Shown in pieces: positions 44,684 through 57,871 of a stretch of DNA of 64,000 nucleotides; within the stretch, counting starts at the first letter, position 1, and each line of letters starts with the position of its first letter. Source of the stretch: Juglans regia (lineage: Eukaryota > Streptophyta > Magnoliopsida > Fagales > Juglandaceae). The stretch lies in contig NC_049916.1 in the NCBI RefSeq assembly GCF_001411555.2, forward strand, positions 434,001-498,000, in the 5' to 3' direction. Under the pieces are notes generated by a model, which did no database searches, was not told the DNA's origin, and was given only the letters and a program-made list of their open reading frames with translations. The position numbers and the translations under genes are program-made.

Positions 44684-46857
44684 GTGTACGTGATACCCCA
44701 TACAATAAAGATAAGAGTAGGTGATGTATGAGATCACACATTGCTTTGGAAGGAGAAATTCTTAATTACTCTTTATAAGGTTTCAACGGGCCTCCAATTA
44801 TATCATTGACTAGTCCTTTTGGAGTATAGACCATGCGGTTTAGGTCTTTCATCAAGGCGTTACAGTTGGTATCAGAACTAGATTTGAGGTTCCATAGACT
44901 TTAAAATATGAGGTTTTGGATATCTATGGGCTTTAAGAAATGATTTTCAAATTTGATGTTTAGGAATTTGTGGACTTCAAGAGATAATTATGTTGATATT
45001 TAAGATTTAAGGTTCTATAGACACTAATATATGGGGTTTGGATTTTTGAGGACTTTAAGAAATAATTTCCAGATTTGATATTTAGAATTCTGCAAACTTC
45101 AAGAAATAATTATGTTGGTATTTAAGGTCTTAGAATCTGCAGGCTTCAGGGAATGTGTCTTATGAAACTTGAGGTGTTAGATTTTGCAGATTTTTAGAAC
45201 TGATTTCGTGACATTTGATGTTTTAGAGTAATTTGTAGGCTCATTCTGAAGACTACAAAATGTTTGTGATAAGATTTAAGGTTTAAGTTTTGGGGGTGTA
45301 TATAAGATTGATCGAATGCCAGGTTTTAGATCATGCAAACTTTAGTATAGAGTTGGTCAAGTCTACAGTTGTATATTCTACAGACTTGTCCCTCTATCCC
45401 CAAACAAAAAAAGGCCAAAGGGCCTAATACAACAATGCTTGCATTGTGAATATTAAGAGATGAATTTTATAGGATTTACAATTTTAGACTCAGTAGACTT
45501 TAAGAAGTGATCTCGATAAAGTTCAAGATTTGGGTTCTGTAGATTTTAAGAAATAATTCATTTTGAGATTTAAGTTTTACATTATGCAGACTTTAGGAGA
45601 ATGATTTTGATTACATTTGAGATTTTAGAGCCTCCAAACTTTAATAATGAGTTGGATGAAATTTAAGGCTTTAGATTTTGCAGACTTTATGCTATAATCT
45701 TTTAAGATTTAAGGTTATAAACTTTGCATATTCTTTGAGCAATTCATTTTAATTGAACTTGAGATTATAGCTTCAACAGGTTTTAAGAAATTATTCTTTT
45801 TAGATTTAAGGTTATTAATTGCAGGTGAGACTGAAAGAGAGTATGTAAAAGTATAAGTGAGTGTGCATGGATTTGGGAGACAAGAAGTCAGTTGCTATCA
45901 AAGTGTGGTAAGAGTTATCTTGATAGGTACTGAAATGGATTAGACTCCTAGTTTTAGACATTTTGGCAAAGTTGTCAGAGTGCGTAACGGAAGCATCGTT
46001 TTTGGTAATGTGATGGTTTGAGAATAAACTTCTTGAGGTTTGGAAATTAGTTAACTTGAGATCACTTAGGACTTAAATCTCGTGGCTACGATTTGGATAC
46101 CTTCATGAACCGAGTGTGAGATTAAGTACCCCAGACTTTGGAGAATTTTATTTTGCTATTGTATGAAGTTATTACATTTTGTGGAGAGTTCTATTTACAA
46201 TTTTATATGAGGTTAAAAAAAAATTAGGTGGAACTATTATTAGGCATGGAATGGATATGAGAGATAAGTATTTTAGACTTTGCTTTAGTTAAAGTAAATT
46301 TCGAGGACGAAATTTTTTAGGGGGGAAGTAACACCCAAGCCCAGCACCAAGTCTAGGCCAAGCCCGCGTACTATTTTTTTTTTTGGTTAATATGTATGGG
46401 AAGCTCACTTGAGATTTAACTGGTAATTTTGAATAGACAACGGGTCCAAAATTTATGTTGGTGGAATATGGACTTTTATTGGGTTTGATAATTAGATTAA
46501 AACTATTTAATATTTTATGGACCAAGTGGGATCTATTTATTTGGTAATTGGTCAAAAAAAAAAATTTATGAGCGAGATTATTTAAGTATAGCGGATTAAG
46601 CACAAAAGGATGCCAAGCTGGTTATTGGAAAATGTTATTAAGTAAGTTTGTCATGCTCTGTTGACATGGTATGTTAAGAAGTTGACATTTATATTAAGAC
46701 TTTGTGGTGTTCCTAGTTAATTATTTTGGAGTAGTTGGTTTAGAACAATGAGATCTATTTGTAATTGAGAATTTGGAGCTTATATCTGTATTGTGAGATG
46801 TGATTGTGAAGTGAAAGGAAGTAACTTTCTGGCCCCATCCGGGTGCAGGGCATTACA
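44684..46857 (+). mobile_element. Non-coding LTR-element remnant inside the S10 pseudogene
   Basis: At the left a short LTR-like stretch (44684-44864, from TGTACGTGATACCCC to GCGTTACA) is followed at once by TTGGTATCAGAACTAGA, a tRNA-Met primer-binding site. At the right TTTCGAGGACGAAATTTTT and AGGGGGGAAG form the classic gypsy polypurine end. There follows a different LTR from TAACACCCAAGC (46329) to GGGCATTACA (46857). The two LTRs do not match, so this is a composite or rearranged LARD/TRIM-like remnant. The interior has no coding domain. Confidence 0.65.
44880..45840 (+). repeat. Diverged phrase repeats inside the LTR element
   Basis: The stretch repeats variants of ACTTTAAGAAATAATTT, GATTTAAGGTT, TTAGATTTTGCAGACTT and GTTCTATAGAC at irregular spacing of about 50-70 bases. 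The phrases drift but keep order, as in an old tandem array. No open frame runs through it. Confidence 0.6.
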
Positions 46858-47127
46858 AGATGATACTATTAATCCATCACAAGTTCTGGATGCTCAAATG
46901 ATTTAATTAAGTAATTAAGCTAACCCAGTCACCAGGTGATCAGTCCTTAAATGGCATGCTAGGAGGCTTTGTAGATTTCTTCAAGGTAGCGAGCACAATT
47001 TTAGATGGAAGATTGAGGTAAGTCCGTAAATACTCAATTCCATCATTTGTGAGGTACCAACTATAGTGCATGATCCATGCAAAAGTCTCATGCACATACT
47101 CCTTGGATTTAAAGCTTTGCATTAGGG

Positions 47128-49060
47128 CTGTGTAGAAAACTCTAGAACTCAATTCGTCCGTGCGAACCGACCCTATCCGACCAAAAAAAGGGGTTGAAAT
47201 AACTTGCGGGCCGAACCCGTTGAAACCGAGCCATCCTTCCCCATTTTATAAAAATGAATTAATAATTTCAAAATCTCACATGTGAAAGCAGAATTATCAT
47301 CTTCTGGTAAACCAAGTTAACAAACCCTAGAGGAAGCCCAACAGAGAAAGGGAGTGAGAGAGAAGCAGATCTTTTTCACGATCAATGGGTTTGAAGCGAG
47401 GGTGAGTAGGAAGTGGCGGTGGAGCCCTGGACTGAAGAGGAGGAGGCGGCTGGAGTGCTCTAGTGGAAGAAGAGCGTCTAGTCTGGGGTGGTTGGGCAAC
47501 TGCAGCCATTTTCGCATCTCTGCTTCTCTTGTCCATTACGATTCGCAATTTGACCCAAACTTTTCTTTTCTATTCGAATCTACTCCTACCCAAATCCTTG
47601 TTTCTTGAATATATATTATATATTATTGATGTAAACGACGCTTTCTTGGGCCAAATGGTCCCACCCAAAAGATATTGTTTTCTTAAACCTCTACTTCATT
47701 TCAGATCCAAGGCTATCAAGATGTGTATTGTTAGACGAAATTCATTTATCTTTTTCCCTTATCCTTGTCATTAATCTCTACTCAGACCTCTCCTTCACTT
47801 TCAGATTATTACACATCTGCAAGAACGATGAGATATTTGTAATGTTTCAGTGTTTTGTTTTCGCAGGGAGCACCATACCACAGGTTTCACCATGGCCAAA
47901 ACAACATTCAAGCTCGAACATCCATTGGGCTTTCGCAAGGAGTCGCCATAATCGAGCATTCAAGTCGATTCGCAGTTTGCTTGCTTCCAAACTTGGGTCA
48001 GGTCGGCCCATATCAGGTTGGTTGTTTCTTGAGCCGGGTTGGGTCGGATTGGGCCTAGACATGAAGCGGGTTGGTCGGGTTGCAGCCTTACTTTGCATGA
48101 TTAGCTTAATCACTTGCAAATTTAGGACATCGATCTCCAGATGCTTTGCAAGATTGAAATCCTTTTTTGCAAAGTTGACTCCCTTTAGATCTGTTGGTAA
48201 GAGAAGGCATCAAAACAAATATGCTTACTCAATAGCTAGGAAAAGGTAGTATTGCTTTTTCAGGAGGGTGTATCTTGTCAGGACGGTAAAACGACAACTT
48301 TAAACGAAGTTAAAAGAAAAACTAAAATCAAATACCGGAGAGAGAGGGAGAGAGCAACCTTGGAAGAGGTACTTGGAAATCTCTCTGCAGTTCTTCTCTG
48401 GAATAATCTGAAAATTGAACCAAAGAAAACATCAGCACACATTACTTGGAGATTTCTAATGATCCACCCGACTATGATTTGGGTCTAACCCATCTACTCG
48501 AAACAAATTTTACTAACATCTATCACTTTTGTCCAATGATTGCTGCTCTATTGTAATAAATACGTCTATAGTGGAATGAAAATAGAACGATAGTGTGGCA
48601 TATAAAATTTTTCATTTTGCATCATTACAATGAAGTGAGATTATCCATCAATTTTTTATTTATTTAAAAACAATTAAGAGATAATCTAAAGACAATAGAA
48701 AGTGCCAAATTTACAAAGAAATATATAATAATACATTATTAAACATTACTACAACAATAGAATAAGACCATAATAGGATAGTGATATAATTCATATCTTT
48801 CGCAACATGAACATAAAATTATGAAATGACTTATGGTTTGAAAGAGGAGTATCATATTTAGTAATATAATTATTTCATCGAATAATAATAAATGCAACAA
48901 CAACAATAATAATAATAATAACAATAATAATAATACCTTTCAAAATATAATAATAATAATAATTTGAGGATAAAATAATACAAATGGTGGAGAATTGCTA
49001 TTCATGAATAGCTGGAGATGTGATGGGATGCAAGAGAGATTTTCATATATGGCTAGCGAG
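47128..49060. other. Intergenic sequence with small unassigned open frames
   Basis: A GC-richer block at 47310-47560 has overlapping open frames on both strands (one plus-strand frame from 47463 has a hydrophobic stretch AAIFASLLLLSITI). None shows a known domain, and no gene is called. GGGTTGGGTCGG-type text occurs near 48000-48080 and an (AAT)n tract near 48885-48960. Confidence 0.4.
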
Positions 49061-49229
49061 TAATGCTATACACCGCGTTCTCATCTTATTTTGATTATAC
49101 TAAGTAGTATGTGACACATCTATTACTATTAGATGATAAGGAAATATACAATAAATGATCATTTAATAATGATAAATGTGACACATCTTACTTAATAGGA
49201 TAAAAATAATATGGTAGTATAGTGTAGTC
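49061..49229. mobile_element. Small MITE with palindromic ends
   Basis: The left end TAATGCTATACACC and right end GTATAGTGTAGTCA are imperfectly inverted. Inside, AAGTAGTATGTGACACATC and GATAAATGTGACACATCTTA form a second inverted pair. There is no coding sequence. Confidence 0.6.
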
Positions 49230-49695
49230 AGCTGGTTGCTCAACATATATATATATATATCAAATTGAATAAATAAGAAAATATGCAATATGTTATGTTC
49301 TGTATTTTTTCTTTTTTTAGGGAAAGGTTTTTATTGTTATACGTGGCATACAATCTACCACTTCTTCACTATAAAAGATGAAATAGTCGCTTTCAATTGA
49401 CAGACTTTGGATGACAACATTGGAACATAACATACGGTGGCTGGATGGCTGTGGCTCAACATTTAGGTACGGTAAGTAGTAAACATTAACCCATGAAACC
49501 ACCATGAAGGGAGGGCTCTCTGTTTTTTTTTTTTTTTAATTAATTTATTTAAAATCCTTATTTATGGCAGAAGAAAACAGTGGTAACAATCTAGACACCT
49601 GGAGTTACATATAGAAACCCAGGCATCAAAAGAAATAAAGACCCAAAATTATTTTGTACAAACCCAATAAAAATTCTATCTTGACCAAATATAAG

Positions 49696-50256
49696 TTAAC
49701 CCCCTCTATCCTGAGCTTCCTCCCAAAACTCCCATAAATGCCAAAATTTGCAATATCCCGACAAGAACCATCCCACCACAACACTTGAATCCGGTTCCAC
49801 CAAAATATTCCCCAAACCCAATTGTTGACACAACTTCAAGCCATCTACAAGCACTCTACACTCTGCAAGAGTATTAGTCGCATGTCCATAATGGTACACA
49901 AAACCCGCCATAACTCTACCATGAACATCCCAAATGACCCCACCAACTCCTGAGGGCCTCGGGTTCCCAGAAGACCCTTCATCCACATTAATCTTGAACC
50001 ACCCCTCTTGAGGCCGATTCCACACTACCCACTTCGGAGGCTTATAAGCCACATGAACTACAAAACAATTAAACTCTTGCAGCAACAAAACATGTTTATG
50101 ATTCAATCTCTTAAACAGCCAAAGGGTGCTGGAAATTTCCATGAAAAAACCTTTAACTACACAGATAATAACCCTCCAATCAAACGTTACCCCTCCACCG
50201 AGTTGCACATATAGCTCGCCAAATCTCCAAAGTAATAACAATAGGAGCAACACCAC
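49696..50256 (-). pseudogene. LINE-3 RNase H domain
   Basis: The translation reads PPKWVVWNRPQEGWFKINVD, then GNPRPSGVGGVIWDVHGRV, then NTLAECRVLVDGLKLCQQLG and LVEPDSSVVVGWF. These match the plant RVT_3/RNase H layout: first Asp in NVDE, Glu in AECRVL, third Asp in EPDS. The domain is nearly continuous, but the frame is separated from the RT by stops. Confidence 0.85.
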
Positions 50257-51132
50257 GTAACCACTCTACTTGAGAATTTGACGACGCCCGCAACCACCAA
50301 ATATTGAGCGCCCCCTTCCACAACCTCACTTAATGGCAAAATGACCCCAAAAATTCCTACGAAAAAACCCCAAACTTTCCTCGTCCCCTCACCATCACAC
50401 AAAACATGATCTGACGTTTCAACCTTAGGCTCCACACAACAATCACACTTGGAAACTAGCAGCACTCCCAACCCCTTAATAGCCTCATCTACTAGCAAAG
50501 CATTTTGTCACGCCCGCCAACAAATAAAAGACATTTTTTTCGGGACCTCCCGCTGCCACAACTAGCACTATGATGCTGAATTAGATTCCATGCAGACTTG
50601 GTGCTAAATTTTCCATTTGTCGAAGGCCCCTAGACGAAAATATCATCCGCCTCTTTGAACCGCACTAAGCATGTCTAATCTTCTCCACCATTTCCTCATT
50701 TACTAACTCATGCAGCCTAAAAAAATCCCACCCAGCTTCATTTCTCAATTCACTCAGCTTGATACTAGGATCACCCACCACTCCTACTGCATCAACCACA
50801 ACCCCATCTCCCAACTAATTATCAAACCAGAAACTCAAATCACCTCGCTAGACTAAGCATCTTGAATTACTCAACACATGAGGTAAGACATGCAGAACCC
50901 CCTTCCAAAACCGAGAACCTCGAGTAGATGAAACTAGAACCGCAATATGTGAATTCCCCACATATTTAGCTTTAAGGAACTCAGTCCATATCCCCCAGTC
51001 ACCATTTTCCATGCATACTTTATGAGTAATGAAACTTGAACTTTCGATAAATCACGAATACCCAAACCTCCCTCTTCTATCAATAAATAAATTATGCACC
51101 AAGACACCTAATTCCATTTTTCTTCCCCTCAT

Positions 51133-52628
51133 TCAAACCCCAAAGAAAGTTCGAAAAACTTTCTTCAAGCCTTTAAGAACACCTTTTGACAAATTCATCA
51201 CCGAAAGTAAATGTATCAGCATACTATTCAACACATGTTTTAAAAGCATAATTTTACCACCAAATGATAAGAGTTTACTCTTCCATCCCACAAGTTTTTT
51301 TATGTACTTTAGCAAGAAAATCATCAAACATTCTTAACTTTAATCTCCATTCATGTAATGGCACACCCAAATAAATACAAGGTCATGTCCCTTCCGTAAA
51401 ACCATAAATTCTCATCATTTCCTCCTTCCTAGTCAACGTAAAACTAGAAGAAAAATAAATGGAAGATTTACTCGGACTCATCAATTGCCCAGACATGCTT
51501 TCATAAGAGTGAAGAACACACATAATATTCCGAATGGACTTCTTCTCACCATTCGAAAACAATAGAAGATCATCGGCATATAATAAATGACTAATCCGTG
51601 CCACCACACCAATTGAATGGCTTAATATTCCCCCGCAAAAATTCCTTACGAAGCATACGAGACAACACTTCCTCCACCAAAATAAACAAATAGGGGGACA
51701 AAAGGTCACCTTGTTGAAGACCTCGAGACAACTTAAAAAATCCTTTCGAATTCCCATTCAACATTACTGAATAAGTAGGCAAAGATATCCAATTAAAAAT
51801 AATCAAACACCCCTTCTCACAAAAACCCAATCTATGTAACACTTCCATCAAGAATCTCCAACTGACACGTCCATAAGCCTTCGCCATATCAATTTTTATC
51901 ATAACATTATCCCCCTTGACACTTCCTATTCATCCAATGTACTAGCTCCTACGCAAAAGTGATATTATAAAAAATACTACAACCACGCACAAAACCAACC
52001 TGTTCCAGAGATATAATTTCTTTTATAATCGGCACCATCCTAGCCACCAAAATCTTACCTAAAATTTTGTAAGCCACTAAGCACAAACTAATAGGTCAAA
52101 ACTGAGTGAAAAAGTTCGGCACATCCACCTTCGGTATCAAAACAATATTTGTGGCTCCAAAAAAATTAGACTTGGGTAATCCCTTAAAGAATTCACACGC
52201 CAACTTAAAGAGATCATCCTTAATAACGTCCCAAGTAAGAATGAAAAAACTTACCAAATAACCATTTGGCCTGGAGCTACTATCCTGTGGAATCGACCAA
52301 AGAGCAGCCTTCACTTCCTCCATAAACGATGCCCCACACAACATCTCGTTCTCCTGCTTAGAAACCACCGGCTCAAGCAAACTCAATGCCCATCATCCCA
52401 CTCAACAAGTGAAGCTATCAAAAGTTCCTCAAAAAATTGCACTGCACCATAATGTACATCTGTCGCTGAATCGAGAATCTGCCCATTAGCCAATGACACC
52501 CTCTCAAACAACTTAATCTTCTTCTTCACTCTCATCGATGCATGAAAGAAAGCTGTATTCGAGTCCCCTTCCGTAAGCAATTTGATCTGTGACTTTTGAC
52601 ACCCCATAATCTTCTCCCAATGCAACAT
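51133..52628 (-). pseudogene. LINE-3 reverse transcriptase, broken
   Basis: Pieces in three frames encode QIKLLTEGDSNTAFFHASMR, the LINE motif before RT. They continue with MIKIDMAKAYGRVSWRFLME (RT motif A region), GLQQGDLLSPYLFILVEEVL (motif B) and ISHLLYADDLLLFSNGE (catalytic YADD). Frameshifts near 51595 and 52100 and stops divide it. The catalytic residues themselves are present. Confidence 0.88.
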
Positions 52629-54209
52629 TGCACATGTCTTTGATTACAACACAATAACTCGTCCTCTTGCTCCGGAGAATAATTCAAAATGATCAAATCC
52701 TCCAAGGCTAACAATTGTGATTCAATATTTTTTAGCTCTAAATCCACTCTACCAAACACCTCCACATTCCATTGTTGTAAAACACTTTTTAAAGACTTCA
52801 ACTTTCCACTCATCTTGACCATAGCACAACCCTCCATCAACTTCCTCCAACAACTTCTAACTAAATGCAAGAAATACTCATGCATGGCCGAGCCCGCTTC
52901 TTCTGTCGTGCTGCAAACTGGTGAACATAGGGCAATGGTCAGATGACGTTCTCGGGAGATACAACACCCGAGCATCTACAAAAATAAATAAGAACTACGT
53001 ATTAACTAACACCCTGTCCAATTTGGCCCAAATGCGCTTACCTCCTAGCCTTCCATTACACAAAGACAATTGATGACCATCACAAGGCAGCTCAACAAGC
53101 CCACAACCTTGAATAAACGACCCACTTTTTCATCGTCACTTCGAATAATATTAAAATCCCCCAAGACAAACCAAGGTGAATTCCCCGCATCAAGATTACT
53201 CAAATAATTCCACAACTCCATCATTTTCCGTTGAAAACAACTAGCGTAAACTACAGTTAAAAGAAGTCAAACATTATCCCGCTGAAACCAATTTGTAATT
53301 GCCTGGTCTGAAACTAATACCTACTCAAAATCAAAATCATCTGCCCAAAAAAGCCAAACTTTGCGACCAGCTACAACATTATTTAAGAAAATTTGAAGAT
53401 GCATCCACTTTGCCCATCTCCCACATTTATTAGCTAAAAGAAAGTGTTCTAAATGAGCCACCATCGAAGGGCAGTGTTTATTCAAAATACTCTTAAGCCT
53501 ACTCTTCGATAAAAGAATCTCCCTAATATTCTAAGTAAGAATATTCATCACCATTAATGAATTTTATTCGAGCAATGAGTCATTCTCAAGACTACTAAAG
53601 AATTTCTCTTCTTCATCTCCTTGAGTTTTTTCAACCGCATATTCATTTCTGGGTCCGACTCATAACACTTCAAAGCTAAATCCTCCATTTCCTTATCAAT
53701 CTCATCATCAGACAGTGAACAACACAAATTCTCCCCCTCTATATCACCATCAACACCAATAAGCCCCCTATCTCTCAAATGAACTAACTCACATTCTAGT
53801 GCTTCATCCATAAGCTTCAAATAACTCTGCGGTGAAGGCATGTCAACCGAGTCCCCTGCAAGATTAACTTGGTCTTCCTCATCTAGCGATTGTTCATACC
53901 AGCTACTACCATCTCTACATGCAAACCCACTTGGGCTCTATTCCCCATATTCTCGAACCCAACCCAACAACCTCCTCTCCACAAACCAATAGCACCTCCG
54001 GCTGACAATGGGCAAGAACCTCACATTTTTTATCCACATACAAAACAAGCAAGGACACATTCCTGGCTTCACTTCGACACAAATTAATCCCCTGTAAAAA
54101 TGCCTCACATCGTAAATTCTTTTCTAATTGCACATCAAAATCCACAGTTTGCGAATTTTTCTTAGGATTTTTAACGCCTACAACCTTCCAAACTTGTTTG
54201 GGATGATCT

Positions 54210-54884
54210 TTACCCCTTACCCTTTCCGCCCGTTTGAATCACAACTTTCTCAGAACGATCACGCCTTCCACATCTCTGTTCTAAGTGTCCTCGCATACGA
54301 CAACAGGAACAATATGCTAGCAAATTCTCATACATCACCTCTTGAAAATGACTATTCTCAAGTCCTGGAACACCAATCCAAAAAGAATGTCGCAAAGGCT
54401 TCGAAACATCCATTTCAACACAAATACGCGCTGCCTCCGGATGCGTCACACAAGCTGTAGCATTATCCCTCTTAAAAAACCTTCCAAACCCTCCACCAAT
54501 GCTCTTCAAAATGGATACATGAAAATAATTCAGAGGCAAACCTAGGAGTATAATCCATACAAGAACTAAAGGCGAATCATCTTCCTTATTGAAATTCGGC
54601 ATCCAATTGAAAACCCTATATGACAGTCCCTCAATCTCTGCATTTCCACTTGACATAACGCTGACAAAGTCATCCTCATTAGCCAATCGAACCAAGACAT
54701 TCTGAGGATTACGAAGTTGTCCCAGCACCGACATCAATCGAAGCCCCCATCTATTTTTAATAAAACCCCTCACATGATCTAGAAAAGGGCAACGTCGCAA
54801 AAATTTTAGCACCACCGAAAATCTGAACGACTCTGCCGATTGCTTAATCTCTGCTTTGGAGAAAGACGAAAAACATCTCCCCAT
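54210..54884 (-). pseudogene. LINE-3 ORF1 protein (DUF4283 plus zinc knuckle)
   Basis: A 224-residue frame reads SFSKAEIKQSAESFRFSVVL, then FIKNRWGLRLMSVLGQLRNP, then SYRVFNWMPNFNKEDDSPLV and WIILLGLPLNYFHVSILKSI. It ends in a knuckle CSCCRMRGHLEQRC. This is the usual DUF4283 plus CCHC arrangement of plant LINE ORF1, which binds element RNA. The preceding piece (55029-54844) continues the N-terminus in another frame, so a frameshift lies near 54860. This is the best-preserved part of the element. Confidence 0.85.
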
Positions 54885-55090
54885 CGTTGAAGCGAGGTTT
54901 CTGCAAAGGTAAATCTACCTTTGGTAATTGTTGCGGCCTAGGGACTACAACATCAGCAAACTGCATCAAGACCCCTGCAAGTGATTTTCCCCAACCCTTG
55001 CCTATATTGGCTGCATCCTGCACTGCCAAATTCTCTTGAGAGACTAGAACCTACCGCCAGCCTCTGATGGGCGACAAAAGACACCATGGA

Positions 55091-55575
55091 AACCCTAGAA
55101 GAATCCAATCTAATGCCCATAAAACCACCATGCCATTACACATCAATAGACAAATCAAAAGTTATTTAATTATACAGAGCAACTCACCAATTAGTACCTT
55201 TGAGACAGGATTACACTGGCACACACAAGATACTACATTTTCTCAGCAAATTAATCCTAAGAAGCCAAAACTTGACAGCAACAAGTCTCAACATTGTACA
55301 CTTAATCCAATTCGTATTCTTTTGTCGGATATATACATGACGCCAAAATGGCAAACGGTTATAAGCTAAAGCATTTAGCCAATGGCCTCACTATATGCAA
55401 AATACTACTCCCAAACCAGTGCAGTAGATCATCATCAACATCAAGGACTTCAACCTGTCGTATCATCACCTTTCCCCTCGCAGTATCAGTGTTGGTTGTG
55501 TAGAATCTTATGAAGAGATCGCAAGCGCAACAAACAAGGTAAGAACAAAAACTTGATCTCATTTTTTCTACCATG
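55091..55575. other. Flank between LINE-3 and the REVEILLE-like pseudogene
   Basis: No separate gene is recognised. On the minus strand this is the 3' flank, probably the 3' UTR, of the MYB pseudogene. Confidence 0.45.
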
Positions 55576-56978
55576 TTATGCAACATTCTTGGTCGGATCA
55601 TTATAAAAGGCTTTATCAGCTTCACCATAGGTAATTGTGTCTGTGTCAATCTATATGGATGACATCAACCTTCTCTGCATTGAAGCAAAATATAAGCATA
55701 TATCCACAAAGAGGCAATTATATCGATGAACTGGTATAAACAAGCAATTACTTAGAATGAGGCAAGAGCATAATAATCGTACCAGTATTAATGAGGTCCA
55801 CTACCTGACCTAGGAATAGTGTCGAGAAGTTAAGATTGAAGACACACATGGCAATGTAGACTTGCGAACATAAGGACCAGAATCATATAACAAGCTCTAG
55901 TCAGGTTCTTCCCCACACTACAAGTGAAAGAGAAAATGTAAAGTCCACCATTGAAGCAGCCCAAGCAATACTACTGTATCCATGTGAATTATATCCCCTA
56001 TATCCCCTAATCTCTATTAATATGATGGAATTATTCTATTACGGTTCACTAACCATTATTATGTTCTTTAATAATAGTGGAATCCCTGGCAAAGAGTCAA
56101 AAGGGGATTCTAATCCATCACAGTTGATGAAACAATCCAATAAACCCACAATTATAATAGTTTCTTATATGATTTCTAGTTAAACAAGAATGTCCTTATT
56201 TTGTGGCAGAATCGGATGGTGAAACTATTTTAGAATGCAATGCATTCACATAGCTAACTGTAAAATCACATAGAAACGTCACTTGCAGGCAAGCTAACCG
56301 AGTGCAGGGTCATATGGTGTCTATCGGATCATCCTGTGCCAGTTTTTTACCCATTAATGCAGAAACCCAAAACAACAGAAAAAATAAATCATATGTAATA
56401 TATCAGACTTGGAAACATGATTGTAAGCTGAATATCCCAAACCCAAAAATTAATATAGAACTATGGGCCTTAAGATTGCAAAGGAGAGCAACAGAAGTTA
56501 AACTTTCATTCATATGCAACAATGGGCCTTAAAAATACCATCTTCATACCATTCAATATCTGCCAAAAATGCAGCAGCCATATTTAACTTTTTGGCTGCT
56601 AAAGGAGTCATGGACTAGCCAAAGTAAACGTTGTGTTTGGGTAGTGAGGTATTCTATGACTAGTAGTAAAAAAGTAATTGAAAAGTAATGATAGAATATT
56701 GAATAGAAGTGAATAGTAGTAAAAAGTAGGTGAAAAGTAATAATAAAATAATGAATACCTTGACACCCTTATACCACAATAGGTAATTTACCAGTGCCTG
56801 TGCATCATGCAGATTGCCAAATATTCTCAACCATTCAAAAAAGATCTTGAAGAACCGGGTCTTACATGATCCTCAAAATCAGGGCTGGTCAGATTGACGG
56901 ATAGGTTTCTCATTAACAGTAGCACCTGGAGAAGAGCCAAAGATATGAACAAATTACTGTGTCATCTTCAGAGCAAAA

Positions 56979-57183
56979 AGCCCCGTTTGGATGGTGAAAA
57001 TATTTTATCTCATCTCATCATTATAATTTTTTCAAATTCTCACACAAAATATAATAAACAATTCAACTTTTTCAAATCTCAAAACAATAATAATATTAAA
57101 AAATAATATTCTACCAATATTTTATTCAACTTTCAACTTTCATCTAAACCCATCTCATCTTATCCTACTATCCAAACCACACC
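56979..57183. mobile_element. Tourist-like MITE in the intron before exon 7 of the MYB pseudogene
   Basis: The left end reads AGCCCCGTTTGGATGGTGA and the right end CTATCCAAACCACACC then TAA (57184-57186). The core CTCATCATTATAATTTTTTC and CACAAAATATAATAAACAA is nearly the same as the element at 391-578. The left TAA is degraded to AAA. A shorter related piece is at about 56633-56763. Confidence 0.8.
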
Positions 57184-57871
57184 TAAGTTTATCTTTATAA
57201 TTGTACCAGTTGAAGTGCAAAAAGCGCGCCTAGACATGCTAAAAGTGCAAAACGCTGAAGCATGGGCTATTTTGCATAGAAATGTTTTTTTTTTTTTTTA
57301 TAAGTAAAAGTATATTAATTAAAGAATAGGCAAAACCATGTTCAGTACATGTATGTTATTCAATTACAATAATTATCGATCACTGACTAACTAAAATTTA
57401 CCCTTGATTGATGATAGTCAAATTTTTCACAACTTGGAAAATTTGGTTAAAATTATGTGCTCAAGTTTGATCACTTCTGCCATGTTATACATCAAACTAG
57501 AAGTTCAAACAATTTGCAAAGATTAAGCAGCATCTTTCCTACCCAACAGTATACTGCATCCTACAACCGGGTAACGTAAAACATTATAGGTTTACATACT
57601 GTTTCAACATCTATAGGGTCCATCGTTTTTAGCTTCTGCAGATGACCAGTAGCATTTGGATCAAAGACGCCGCCAATAAAGCTGTATACTTGGGCGCAGA
57701 ACTGCATCAGAAAAAGAGATTTTGAGCATGCATACATTGTGTAATATCTGAGACTTTTTCTTTTAATAAATTACCTAAGACCTACTTTATGTCTTTAGTA
57801 TGAAGAATTTTGTTGAATAATAATAGGACATGTTCCAGCATGTGTGGATATGCTTTAATTATTTTTATATA

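Larger units (their letters stand above)
44370..47127 (-). pseudogene. RPS10: Ribosomal protein S10 (eS10) pseudogene split by an LTR element
   Basis: Minus-strand exon 46943-47127 encodes [17 protein letters not shown], then [18 protein letters not shown] and [10 protein letters not shown], the core of the plectin/S10 domain of the 40S subunit protein. One extra residue sits in AWIMHYSWY, and a stop occurs where the family continues with RPFGGPPGD. A second exon at 44370-44423, after a TGCAG acceptor, encodes PGGRPGFGRGRGYGCS, which fits the Gly/Arg/Phe tail of S10. The N-terminal exon and the middle of the tail are missing. An LTR-element remnant (44684-46857) lies between the two exons. 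No functional protein is expected. Confidence 0.75.
49525..55090 (-). mobile_element. Near-complete LINE with RNase H domain, decayed (LINE-3)
   Basis: The minus strand reads in order: ORF1 with DUF4283-type and zinc-knuckle regions (55029-54210), an ORF1-ORF2 linker (53841-53554), endonuclease (about 53550-53000, degenerate), reverse transcriptase (52975-51133), a zf-RVT-like Cys/His region (50498-50390) and RNase H (50009-49696). The 3' end is marked by a T-run at 49525-49538. Many frameshifts and stops separate these parts. It is a different family from LINE-1 and LINE-2. No clear target duplication was seen. Confidence 0.88.

Noticed and set aside
47317..47774. Possible small membrane protein gene
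   Set aside because: Overlapping frames occur on both strands of a GC-rich block, with no domain, no consistent splice pattern and no family resemblance.
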